A stretch of DNA of 6,224 bases, taken from an uncultured Oscillospiraceae bacterium (GTDB lineage: Bacteria; Bacillota_A; Clostridia; Oscillospirales; Acutalibacteraceae). The DNA is taken from positions 1 to 6,224 of the forward strand of contig CAJLZR010000051.1 of NCBI GenBank assembly GCA_905211185.1. Reading direction: 5' to 3'. The notes under the pieces are model-generated. The model was given only the letters and a program-made list of their open reading frames with translations, did no database searches and was not told the origin of the DNA. Every line of letters begins with the position of its first letter. The stretch's first letter is position 1. Below are positions 1 to 5,393 of this stretch, piece by piece. The position numbers and the translations under genes were made by a program.

Positions 1-1
1 A

Positions 2-745
2 AAACTATACCCGACATGCTCTGAAATCGAAAATTATTTATATTCTGTTTGTGGTTACTCTGTTTATAGTTTCCAGGAACAAATAAAAAACGGCTTTATA
101 ACCACCAAAAGCGGAAACAGAATTGGAATTTGCGGGACTGCGGTAATAAAAAACGGTTTAATCACAAATATAAAAAACATAACTTCACTTAATCTGCGTA
201 TAGCAAAAGAATTTCCCGAATGTTCATCGGAAATTTTTGAAAAAATAAGGTCAATAAATGGCGGCGTTTTAATTGTCGGCCCTCCGGGGTGCGGAAAAAC
301 TACCATTTTAAGAGACCTCGCAAAAAAAATTTCCTCCACGCCGATAAACAATAAATTTAAAAAAGTAATTATCGCGGATGAGCGCTCCGAAATAGCGGCA
401 AGCCTTTACGAACATCCATTTTTTGACATTGGCTTTAGCGATGTTTTAAATGGATTTCCAAAAAAAGAAGCATTTGAAATAGCCATAAGATGCCAATCTC
501 CCGACGTTATAATTTGCGATGAGATAGGCGCATATGAAGATGCAGATGCGGTAAACCAAAGCATGAATGCCGGAGTACAAGTCATAGCAACCATTCACGC
601 AAACAATTTAGAAGAACTAAAAAAGCGTCCTTCCGCCAAAAAAATATTAAAGTCCGGTGCGTTTGAAAAAATTATATTTTTAGATAGTAGCTACCCTTTC
701 GGAAAAATAAAAAACATTTATGAAATGAGCGAAATAAATCTATGA
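2..745 (+). CDS. spoIIIAA: SpoIIIAA, stage III sporulation ATPase (5' partial)
   Basis: The frame is open from the left edge to the TGA at 743-745, giving 247 residues; the usual length is about 300, so some 50 N-terminal residues lie outside the window. SpoIIIAA is the cytoplasmic ATPase of the mother-cell SpoIIIA channel, related to secretion ATPases. Numbered from the first full codon, the P-loop GPPGCGKTT is at residues 93-101 and is followed by the RDLAKK segment. The family signature DERSEI is at 126-131, a Walker B VIICDE at 169-174, and a TIHA histidine box at 197-200, as in VirB11/GspE-type ATPases. All catalytic motifs are intact. The stop overlaps the spoIIIAB start as ATGA at 742-745, which implies translational coupling. 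Identification is secure from the motifs and the gene order; the start and promoter are not visible. Confidence 0.97.
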   Translation, partial: KLYPTCSEIENYLYSVCGYSVYSFQEQIKNGFITTKSGNRIGICGTAVIKNGLITNIKNITSLNLRIAKEFPECSSEIFEKIRSINGGVLIVGPPGCGKTTILRDLAKKISSTPINNKFKKVIIADERSEIAASLYEHPFFDIGFSDVLNGFPKKEAFEIAIRCQSPDVIICDEIGAYEDADAVNQSMNAGVQVIATIHANNLEELKKRPSAKKILKSGAFEKIIFLDSSYPFGKIKNIYEMSEINL

Positions 746-1248
746 TTATCAAAGCTTTGGGACTATTTGCAATTATAATTTCTTGCTTTTTAATCGGGGT
801 TTCGATATACGAACAATACTATCGCCGGACGGCTTTTTTACAAAACTATATAAACTTCGTAATTTATATAAAAAACGAAATAAACTATACAAAAAATCCT
901 ATACACAAAATATTTAAAAATTATAATGGCCAAACATGTTTAAAAGATTATGCATTAAAGCTATCAGAAAACCTCAAATCAAATTCGTTGGAGCATTCTT
1001 GGTTCGAAATCTTTAAAAACCTTACCAAAGAGCACGGTGTTTCGCCATCAGAACAAACTATAATAACTGAAATAGGAAAAAACTTAGGAATCGGTGATTC
1101 GGAAATTCAGATAAATATCCTTAAGCATCATATTGAAACTCTTAAAGCATGCTTAAGTGACGCAGCAAAAGTACAAAAATCTAAAGGCAAACTTCCAATA
1201 GTATTAGGCCTTGGCATAGGACTATTTATCGCCATAATCTTTTTATAA
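742..1248 (+). CDS. spoIIIAB: SpoIIIAB, GspF-like membrane protein of the SpoIIIA channel
   Basis: This 168-residue protein is close to the usual ~170. It has an N-terminal hydrophobic segment (about residues 3-21), a soluble helical middle (about 25-145) and a C-terminal membrane segment (about 151-168, Gly/Ile/Leu rich) ending at the last residue, which is the normal SpoIIIAB layout. The middle domain is related to the GspF/PilC inner-membrane platform proteins of type II secretion, and in the SpoIIIA complex it is thought to work with the SpoIIIAA ATPase. The segment TEIGKNLGIGDSEIQ (about 110-124) corresponds to the conserved 'E-x-G-x-x-L-G-x-x-D' stretch of the family. The ATG shares four bases with the spoIIIAA stop, so expression is probably coupled. 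It is followed closely by spoIIIAC. Nothing suggests damage. Confidence 0.95.
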   Translation: MIIKALGLFAIIISCFLIGVSIYEQYYRRTAFLQNYINFVIYIKNEINYTKNPIHKIFKNYNGQTCLKDYALKLSENLKSNSLEHSWFEIFKNLTKEHGVSPSEQTIITEIGKNLGIGDSEIQINILKHHIETLKACLSDAAKVQKSKGKLPIVLGLGIGLFIAIIFL

Positions 1249-1268
1249 ACTTGGGGGAAACCTTAAAA

Positions 1269-1463
1269 ATGAATGTGGATTTAATTTTCAAAATAGCGGC
1301 TGTGGGAATTATTGTTGCGGTTTTAAATCAAGTTTTAATTCGTTCGGGGCGAGAAGAACAAGCTATGATGACCACCTTAGCCGGATTAATAGTGGTGCTT
1401 ATGATGATTATTGAACAAATAGACACGCTTTTTAAAACAATAAAATCCGTTTTCAACCTATAG
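1269..1463 (+). CDS. spoIIIAC: SpoIIIAC, small two-helix membrane protein
   Basis: This 64-residue protein has two membrane helices (about residues 7-22 and 33-49) joined by a charged turn containing SGREEQA (26-32), and ends in the conserved DxLFKTIKSVF stretch. It belongs to the SpoIIIAC/AD family and forms part of the mother-cell membrane portion of the A-Q channel. I chose the ATG at 1269, not the in-frame TTG at 1251. The resulting MNVDLIFKIA start aligns with known SpoIIIAC N-termini, and the G-rich stretch at 1253-1257 then serves as the ribosome binding site with an 11-base spacer. The gene lies 20 bases after spoIIIAB and 15 bases before spoIIIAD, inside one operon. Confidence 0.94.
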   Translation: MNVDLIFKIAAVGIIVAVLNQVLIRSGREEQAMMTTLAGLIVVLMMIIEQIDTLFKTIKSVFNL

Positions 1464-1478
1464 AGGTGAGTTATACCA

Positions 1479-1868
1479 ATGGAATTTATAAATTTATCTG
1501 GGCTTGTACTTATTTCTTTGATATTATCTGTAACGCTTAAAAAGTATGTATCGGAATATGCAATAATTATAAACATAATTTCGGGGGTAATAATTACCTA
1601 TTTTATTATTTCTATGGCCACTCCACCGGTTGAATATATAAAAAATTTGTTTTCACAAACAAAAGTCCCCGGAGAATATATGGCAATACTTTTTAAATCC
1701 TTGGGAATTTGTTTTGTATCGCAGTTTTTATATGACTCATGCATTGATGCCGGCGAAAAATCGCTGGCTTCAAAAATAGAGCTCGCTTGTAAACTCGGGA
1801 TATTCACCTGTTCCCTACCCTTATTTAAACAAATAACTCAAACGGCTTTAAAATTTGTAGGATGCTGA
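1479..1868 (+). CDS. spoIIIAD: SpoIIIAD, polytopic membrane protein of the SpoIIIA channel
   Basis: This 129-residue protein (about 130 is usual) has about four hydrophobic segments: residues 5-20, 27-47, 66-85 and 102-117. The family signature DAGEKSLASKIELA is at 90-103 and is followed by a hydrophobic helix containing LPLF (113-116), as in other SpoIIIAD proteins. It is related to SpoIIIAC and is a mother-cell membrane component of the channel. A good ribosome binding site, AGAGGTG (1462-1468), overlaps the spoIIIAC stop and sits about ten bases before the ATG. spoIIIAE starts six bases after its stop. The gene appears intact. Confidence 0.95.
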   Translation: MEFINLSGLVLISLILSVTLKKYVSEYAIIINIISGVIITYFIISMATPPVEYIKNLFSQTKVPGEYMAILFKSLGICFVSQFLYDSCIDAGEKSLASKIELACKLGIFTCSLPLFKQITQTALKFVGC

Positions 1869-1874
1869 AAAACA

Positions 1875-3014
1875 ATGAAGAAAATCTTAAAAATATTAAT
1901 TTATTTTTTGATAGCCCTATTCTTAAACACCATAGTATATGCAAACGAAAGCACCGACTTTGGAAATATATATAAAGAACAATATAAAATAAGTAAAGCA
2001 GAGGCTCTACCCGATAAACTGCCAAAAGAAAGCGCAAAAATACTGGAAGACATCGGCATAAAATCGCCTGAATGGAAAAATTTTGAAAATCTTTCCATTG
2101 AAAAAATATTTAAAAAAATATCAGATGTAACAAAAGAAAAATTTTACTCTCCTTTTGCCTCGTTTGTTTCTGTAATTTTTGTAATTTTACTATATGCAAT
2201 AATTTCTAATCTAAAAAATTCATTCGGAAGCAAAGAAATTTCCAAAATTATGGGAATTGTCAGTACAATTTGTCTTAGCAGCCTGATCATATACCCTGTT
2301 ACCAAATGTATAAATAATTCATCTGTTGCAATACAAAACGCCGCTGAATTTACCATCTATTCCGTTCCTATAATAAGCGTAATAATGGTGGCTTCGGGAC
2401 ACGCTCTATCCGCCACATCATACCAAACTTTAGTCATGATTGCGGGGCAAGCAATATCGTACGTATCTAAATTCTTTTTAGTGCCCTTTATAAACGCACT
2501 TTTCGGGATATCAATCATTTCTTCGATTTCATCAAACCTTAATTTAGATAGTCTTTGCAAAACCATCTGCAAATTTTTAAAAACGCTCTTAAAGTTTATA
2601 TCATACATTTTTACAAGCATTCTTGCGCTCCAAAATTTAGTAACACATTCTGCGGATAACTTGGGAATAAACGCCTTAAAATTTGCGATTGACAGTTGCG
2701 TCCCCATTGTGGGAGGAACACTTAGCGATTCTTTTTCCACAGTTCACGCATGCATAAAGTTATTAAAATCAGGAGTCGGCGCTTTCGGGATATTAGCCTG
2801 CGCCGCAATATTTTTACCCGTAGTAGCCGAGTGCTTTGCGTGGATTATATTTTTAAATATCAGCACAAGCGTAGTAAATGTGTTTGGGCTAAAAAAAATA
2901 AATTCTATTTTCGAATCCACTAAAAATATCATTTCGATAAATTTAGCCGTTATATTATGCTCGCTGAGCGTTCTCACGGTATCGTGTTTTATATTAATTT
3001 TAATAGGAAGATAA
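1875..3014 (+). CDS. spoIIIAE: SpoIIIAE, polytopic channel protein with signal peptide
   Basis: This 379-residue protein is slightly shorter than the ~400 usual for SpoIIIAE. A signal peptide (MKKILK, hydrophobic core 7-21, probable cleavage after VYA at 23) precedes a hydrophilic extracytoplasmic stretch (24-92). Hydrophobic segments follow at about 93-112, 126-146, 161-180, 186-220, 240-256, 300-330 and 352-377. Family-typical stretches include SVPIISVIMVASG (163-175) and VGAFGILACAAIFLP (301-315). SpoIIIAE is the largest membrane protein of the complex and resembles transporter/permease proteins; it is thought to form or line the mother-cell part of the channel. Only a weak ribosome binding site (AGGA at 1859-1862, 12-base spacer) lies inside the end of spoIIIAD, so coupling to spoIIIAD is likely. 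Confidence 0.96.
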   Translation: MKKILKILIYFLIALFLNTIVYANESTDFGNIYKEQYKISKAEALPDKLPKESAKILEDIGIKSPEWKNFENLSIEKIFKKISDVTKEKFYSPFASFVSVIFVILLYAIISNLKNSFGSKEISKIMGIVSTICLSSLIIYPVTKCINNSSVAIQNAAEFTIYSVPIISVIMVASGHALSATSYQTLVMIAGQAISYVSKFFLVPFINALFGISIISSISSNLNLDSLCKTICKFLKTLLKFISYIFTSILALQNLVTHSADNLGINALKFAIDSCVPIVGGTLSDSFSTVHACIKLLKSGVGAFGILACAAIFLPVVAECFAWIIFLNISTSVVNVFGLKKINSIFESTKNIISINLAVILCSLSVLTVSCFILILIGR

Positions 3015-3031
3015 AAAGGAAGCCGTTATAT

Positions 3032-3481
3032 ATGGAAATAGTTAAACAATGGTCTTTTATGATATGTTTGGCCTCGGTTATAGCAACGTGCACCGAGTTT
3101 TTAATTCCGCCCGGTAAAATCGGAAAAGCCATGAATATGGTTTTGGGGTTATTTGTAATCACTATATTTTTTATGCCGTTTTCGAGTAAATATCATAATC
3201 TCAAAAGTGTTTTTAAAAACAATATTTTTGAAAATATTCCAAAACAAAAAGACGCCGAAAAAAATAAACTCTCAGAAAGTTTAAACAATCAAATTATAGA
3301 CAGCACAAAAGAAAAAATAAAACTGATAATCTTAAAAAACCTAAAAAATATTAATATATATCCTAAAAAAGTTGAGGTTATTATGGATAAAGATGAGTAC
3401 GAACGCATAGTAATAAATGAATGCAAAATATCCGTAAATTCAAATGATATTCATTTGGAAGAAAAAAAAAAAAAAAAATAA
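3032..3481 (+). CDS. spoIIIAF: SpoIIIAF, ring-building-motif protein, C-terminally short
   Basis: From the ATG at 3032 the product is 149 residues. The open frame extends up to 2957, but that part lies inside spoIIIAE and does not resemble SpoIIIAF; AAGGAAG at 3016-3022 supports the ATG at 3032. Two membrane segments (about 8-24 and 35-50) are separated by the typical PPGKIGK turn (26-32). The soluble domain has a helix (about 80-105) and strands KKVEVIM (112-118) and ECKISV (130-135) that start the ring-building fold. SpoIIIAF is usually about 180-210 residues; here it stops at HLEEKKKKK inside an A17-T-A12 tract. The expected final helix and the I-x-V strand of the domain are missing. This may be a genuine truncation or an indel in the homopolymer; the family assignment itself is firm. 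Confidence 0.88.
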   Translation: MEIVKQWSFMICLASVIATCTEFLIPPGKIGKAMNMVLGLFVITIFFMPFSSKYHNLKSVFKNNIFENIPKQKDAEKNKLSESLNNQIIDSTKEKIKLIILKNLKNINIYPKKVEVIMDKDEYERIVINECKISVNSNDIHLEEKKKKK

Positions 3482-3491
3482 AAAAAAAAAA
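3462..3491 (+). repeat. A17-T-A12 homopolymer tract at the end of spoIIIAF
   Basis: Seventeen A residues (3462-3478), one T (3479) and twelve A residues (3480-3491) form the end of spoIIIAF and its stop codon. Reading the T as first codon position gives the TAA stop used here. If a one-base gain or loss places the T third, the frame continues NKKKKRRLIKM into the minicistron frame and stops at 3522-3524. If the T falls second, it continues IKKKNGG and stops near 3498-3500. Tracts of this length are prone to replication and transcription slippage and to sequencing error, so the C-terminus of SpoIIIAF is uncertain. Confidence 0.9.
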
Positions 3492-3506
3492 CGGAGGTTA
3501 ATAAAG

Positions 3507-3524
3507 ATGAAATTTAAAAAATAA
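3507..3524 (+). CDS. five-codon minicistron MKFKK between spoIIIAF and spoIIIAG
   Basis: An ATG at 3507 follows a near-consensus GGAGG (3493-3497) at a nine-base spacing, and reads MKFKK before TAA at 3522-3524. It is in the same frame as spoIIIAG but is separated from it by further in-frame stops (3537-3539 and 3558-3560). The ribosome binding site is as good as any in the operon. It could be a translated leader, a remnant of an older spoIIIAG start, or a chance product of an A-rich spacer. No function can be assigned. Confidence 0.3.
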   Translation: MKFKK

Positions 3525-3545
3525 AAATCAAAGTATTAAAAAAAC

Positions 3546-3550
3546 AGGAG
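3546..3550 (+). promoter_or_regulatory. ribosome binding site of spoIIIAG
   Basis: AGGAG is ten bases upstream of the ATG at 3561, within CAGGAGAGAG. It decides that spoIIIAG starts at MPSKNKD and not at the upstream ATG at 3507, which runs into a stop after five codons. Confidence 0.75.
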
Positions 3551-3560
3551 AGAGTTTTAG

Positions 3561-4151
3561 ATGCCGTCCAAAAACAAAGATTTTGCAGAATTTAAAAACA
3601 AAATATTAGGTTTGATATCAGCAAAAAATAAAAACCAAATAATTGTTGCCATTGGTTTAGTAGGACTTATTTTAATATCCGCATCAAGTATTTTCAAAAA
3701 AGATTCGAAAAAAGAGCATATCCCTGCGCAAAATCAAACAATGGAAACACGCAGAGAAACTTTGCAGCAAAACCTAGAAAATATAATTTCTTCCATAGAC
3801 GGTGCAGGAAAATCAAAAGTACTTGTTACATTCGAAAACTCCGTAGAAACAGTTTATGCCACAGAAGAAAAGAAAAACAAAGAAGCTTCAGAAGATAAGG
3901 CCGAAGGAGAAGTCACAAGAAAAAAAGAAACTGATGATTGCGAAAAAAAATACATAACCATAAAAGACGGAGAAGGTACCGAACATGCACTTGCCGTTAC
4001 AGAAATAGAGCCAAAAGTAAAAGGGGTTGTTGCAATATGCAAGGGTGGCGATAATCCCGCTGTTAAGCAAAAAGTAACCCGAGGCTATAACCACAGCTTT
4101 AAATATTACTTCAAAACGTGTATGCGTAATAAAATCAGGGTAATTTTTTGA
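3561..4151 (+). CDS. spoIIIAG: SpoIIIAG, ring-building-motif protein with frameshifted C-terminus
   Basis: As it stands the frame gives 196 residues. There is a cytoplasmic N-terminus (1-25), one membrane helix (about 26-45), a linker, and a ring-building domain with VLVTFENSVETVYA (87-100), a charged insertion (101-130), and EPKVKGVVAICKGGDNPAVKQKVT (150-173). SpoIIIAG oligomerises into a large ring in the intermembrane space as part of the A-Q channel. After T173 the sequence becomes unlike the family (RGYNHSFKYYF...). If one C of the CCC at 4078-4080 is dropped, the frame reads EAITTALNIT, then SKRVCVIKSG and stops at 4141-4143: 193 residues with a normal final helix and strand. The gene is therefore frameshifted, by true mutation, sequencing error or, less likely, recoding. 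It is followed by spoIIIAH. Confidence 0.93.
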   Translation: MPSKNKDFAEFKNKILGLISAKNKNQIIVAIGLVGLILISASSIFKKDSKKEHIPAQNQTMETRRETLQQNLENIISSIDGAGKSKVLVTFENSVETVYATEEKKNKEASEDKAEGEVTRKKETDDCEKKYITIKDGEGTEHALAVTEIEPKVKGVVAICKGGDNPAVKQKVTRGYNHSFKYYFKTCMRNKIRVIF

Positions 4152-4192
4152 ACTTTAAAATCATATATATTAAAAAATTGAAATAAAAAATC

Positions 4193-4197
4193 GGAGG
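4193..4197 (+). promoter_or_regulatory. ribosome binding site of spoIIIAH
   Basis: GGAGG lies eight bases before the ATG at 4206 in an otherwise A/T-only spacer. The distance from the spoIIIAG stop (4143 if restored, 4151 as written) rules out tight coupling, so SpoIIIAH is probably initiated independently even though it shares the transcript. Confidence 0.8.
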
Positions 4198-4205
4198 AAA
4201 CAAAA

Positions 4206-4772
4206 ATGAAATTTCACAAACGTCAACTTATTTTAGCATCATTAGTTGCGGCACTTGGAGCGGCCGTATACATCAATTGGCAGTTTTCAGGCAATAAAAA
4301 CCTAGGAGCAACTGATATAATAGAATCAACGCGAGAACTCGGTGAGGCAAGATATGTTAATTCCACAAATATAGATTCAAATCTTGAAAACTCCCCCGCT
4401 ACCCCAACGCCCGAAAGCAGCACAAAAAATTTTTTTGCATCAGCTCAATCTAACCGACAAAAAGCCAAAGAGGAAAGCGAAGAAAAATTAAAAAATCTAA
4501 TTTCAGAACCAAATATAAATGCCGAAATAAAAAACGAGATAAACAAACAAATTGAAGAAATCGCAAAAAACAGCCAACAGGAATCAAGCATAGAAAATCT
4601 AATCAAAGCCAAAGGATTCGAAGAATGCATAGTTTCCATTCAAAGCGGCGAATGTAGCGTCATAGTAAGCCCCGGAAACTTAGATGAAAATTCAGCTATT
4701 GTGATAAGAGATATCGTTTCCGGCCAATCGGGAATTACTTTTGATAAAATAAAAATCACAGAAGCAAAATAA
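4206..4772 (+). CDS. spoIIIAH: SpoIIIAH, ring-building-motif protein that binds SpoIIQ
   Basis: This 188-residue protein is a little shorter than the ~220 of Bacillus. It has a short cytoplasmic start (MKFHKRQ), one membrane helix (about 8-24) and a long extracytoplasmic part. The conserved LGEARYVNS is at 45-53 and a Pro/Thr/Ser linker at about 62-73. The helix FFASAQSNRQKAKEESEEKL (76-95) carries the family's NRQKA signature. The C-terminal YscJ/FliF-like ring-building domain (about 132-188) contains the strand CIVSIQSGECSVIV (141-154) and ends IVSGQSGITFDKIKIT (170-185). SpoIIIAH spans the mother-cell membrane and pairs with forespore SpoIIQ across the septal space. It closes the operon; a terminator follows 49 bases later. 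Intact. Confidence 0.97.
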   Translation: MKFHKRQLILASLVAALGAAVYINWQFSGNKNLGATDIIESTRELGEARYVNSTNIDSNLENSPATPTPESSTKNFFASAQSNRQKAKEESEEKLKNLISEPNINAEIKNEINKQIEEIAKNSQQESSIENLIKAKGFEECIVSIQSGECSVIVSPGNLDENSAIVIRDIVSGQSGITFDKIKITEAK

Positions 4773-4821
4773 CTTTAAGAATAATATATAATCTTTTCAA
4801 TACCTACTATAACTTTTTAAC

Positions 4822-4857
4822 CGGCGGTCTGAACTTAAAGTTCGAACCGCTGTTTTT
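4822..4857 (+). terminator. rho-independent terminator of the spoIIIA operon
   Basis: GCGGT (4824-4828) pairs with ACCGC (4846-4850) and GAACT (4831-4835) with AGTTC (4839-4843), around a three-base TAA loop. A C·A mismatch and a T·G wobble lie between the two blocks, and one wobble plus one C-G pair extend the base to 4822/4852. TTTTT (4853-4857) follows. It is placed 49 bases after spoIIIAH, where the operon should end. Confidence 0.82.
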
Positions 4858-4901
4858 AAAATAAATATGGTAAAAATTGGTATACTTTCGAATTTATTTC
4901 G

Positions 4902-4930
4902 TTGCGTGAAAGCCCTTAAATATTTAAAAT
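4902..4930 (+). promoter_or_regulatory. candidate sigma-A-type promoter for the 4971 gene
   Basis: TTGCGT (4902-4907) and TAAAAT (4925-4930) are separated by exactly 17 bases, upstream of the small gene and after the spoIIIA terminator. This would give a transcript start near 4937 and a leader of about 35 bases. The background is very A/T rich, so the -10 alone carries little weight; the -35 match and spacing are the support. Confidence 0.45.
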
Positions 4931-4970
4931 AATAATTGTAAAAATTTTATACAAGGAGTTTCACTTTAAA

Positions 4971-5240
4971 ATGCAAATAATCAAGGAAATCGTTTTAAAA
5001 AGTATGAATAACAAAACCATACGTTATGGTATTTTAGAAAGCAAAGAAAACAATGATATCAAATACGGAATAGGAATTTATGAAACATATAAGGGTAATA
5101 CTATGAATGAAACTTTTAATGATATTTCAGATAAAAAAGAAGTAGTTATAAATTTAATCAATTACCTATCCGAAAACGCAGTAGATACTGCTCACTTTAA
5201 GGATATTATCGAAGATTATATAATCTACCCAAACAACTAA
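4971..5240 (+). CDS. small DUF6514-like protein of unknown function
   Basis: This 89-residue soluble protein has no signal peptide or membrane segment. The N-terminal half has a short strand pattern (IRYGILESKENNDIKYGIGIYET, in two parts around residues 17-39). The C-terminal half is DISDKKEVVINLINYL (51-66) followed by HFKDIIEDYI (75-84). The arrangement 'YGI, then D-I-S, then a helix, then a final H-F/L-x-D-I-I-E-D-Y' resembles the DUF6514 family of small proteins from Clostridia; this is from memory of the pattern, not a search. AAGGAG (4953-4958) sits 12 bases before the ATG, and the gene has its own candidate promoter and terminator, so it is probably a separate unit from spoIIIA. No function is known to me. 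Reality of the gene is likely; the family call is moderate. Confidence 0.8.
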   Translation: MQIIKEIVLKSMNNKTIRYGILESKENNDIKYGIGIYETYKGNTMNETFNDISDKKEVVINLINYLSENAVDTAHFKDIIEDYIIYPNN

Positions 5241-5254
5241 AAATTTTGCATATT

Positions 5255-5284
5255 AAAAACCCCACTTAAAAAGTGGGATTTTTT
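5255..5284. terminator. bidirectional hairpin terminator between convergent genes
   Basis: CCCACTT (5261-5267) and AAGTGGG (5271-5277) form a perfect seven-pair stem with an AAA loop. An A-run (5255-5259) precedes it and a T-run (5279-5284) follows, so on either strand the stem is followed by a run of T. It lies 20 bases after the small gene and can also stop transcripts arriving from the convergent gene. Confidence 0.88.
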
Positions 5285-5296
5285 AACGTCACGGCA

Positions 5297-5331
5297 AAAA
5301 GTTTAGAAACACGATATAAAGCTAAACTTTT
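5297..5331 (-). terminator. inverted repeat, possible weak terminator of the minus-strand gene
   Basis: AAAAGTTTAG (5297-5306) and CTAAACTTTT (5322-5331) are a perfect ten-base inverted repeat with a 15-base loop. Read on the minus strand, the stem ends in TTTTT and lies about 60 bases beyond the stop at 5394. The stem is A/T rich and the loop is long, so termination would be weak; it could be a simple hairpin. The rest of 5285-5393 shows no gene. Confidence 0.4.
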
Positions 5332-5393
5332 CATAATGCTCTTTAGTGTGCAAAAATTAAATCCATAAATAATTTTTTAACTAAGCAATTAAA

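Noticed and set aside
1251..1268. Upstream TTG start adding six residues (MGETLK) to SpoIIIAC
   Set aside because: The G-run inside it is the likely ribosome binding site for the ATG at 1269, and MNVDLIFKIA matches the family N-terminus.
2957..3031. 25-residue N-terminal extension of SpoIIIAF
   Set aside because: It overlaps the end of spoIIIAE, is basic and unlike SpoIIIAF, and AAGGAAG at 3016-3022 supports the ATG at 3032.
3492..3560. Rebuilding the missing SpoIIIAF end from the AF-AG spacer by frameshifting
   Set aside because: All three frames give only Lys/Ile/Asn-rich sequence with stops and none shows the expected helix and I-x-V strand.
4077..4082. Programmed +1 frameshift in spoIIIAG as the preferred explanation
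   Set aside because: No known stimulatory element, stop codon or classic slippery site is present; an indel mutation or read error is simpler. It is kept only as a possibility in the finding.
64..4639. Minus-strand open frames of 60-130 codons opposite the spoIIIA genes
   Set aside because: They lie antisense to securely identified genes, have no family resemblance and reflect the A/T-biased codon use of the real strand.
4881..4886. TATACT as a -10 element for the small gene
   Set aside because: No -35-like hexamer lies 16-18 bases upstream; the TTGCGT/TAAAAT pair downstream is better spaced.
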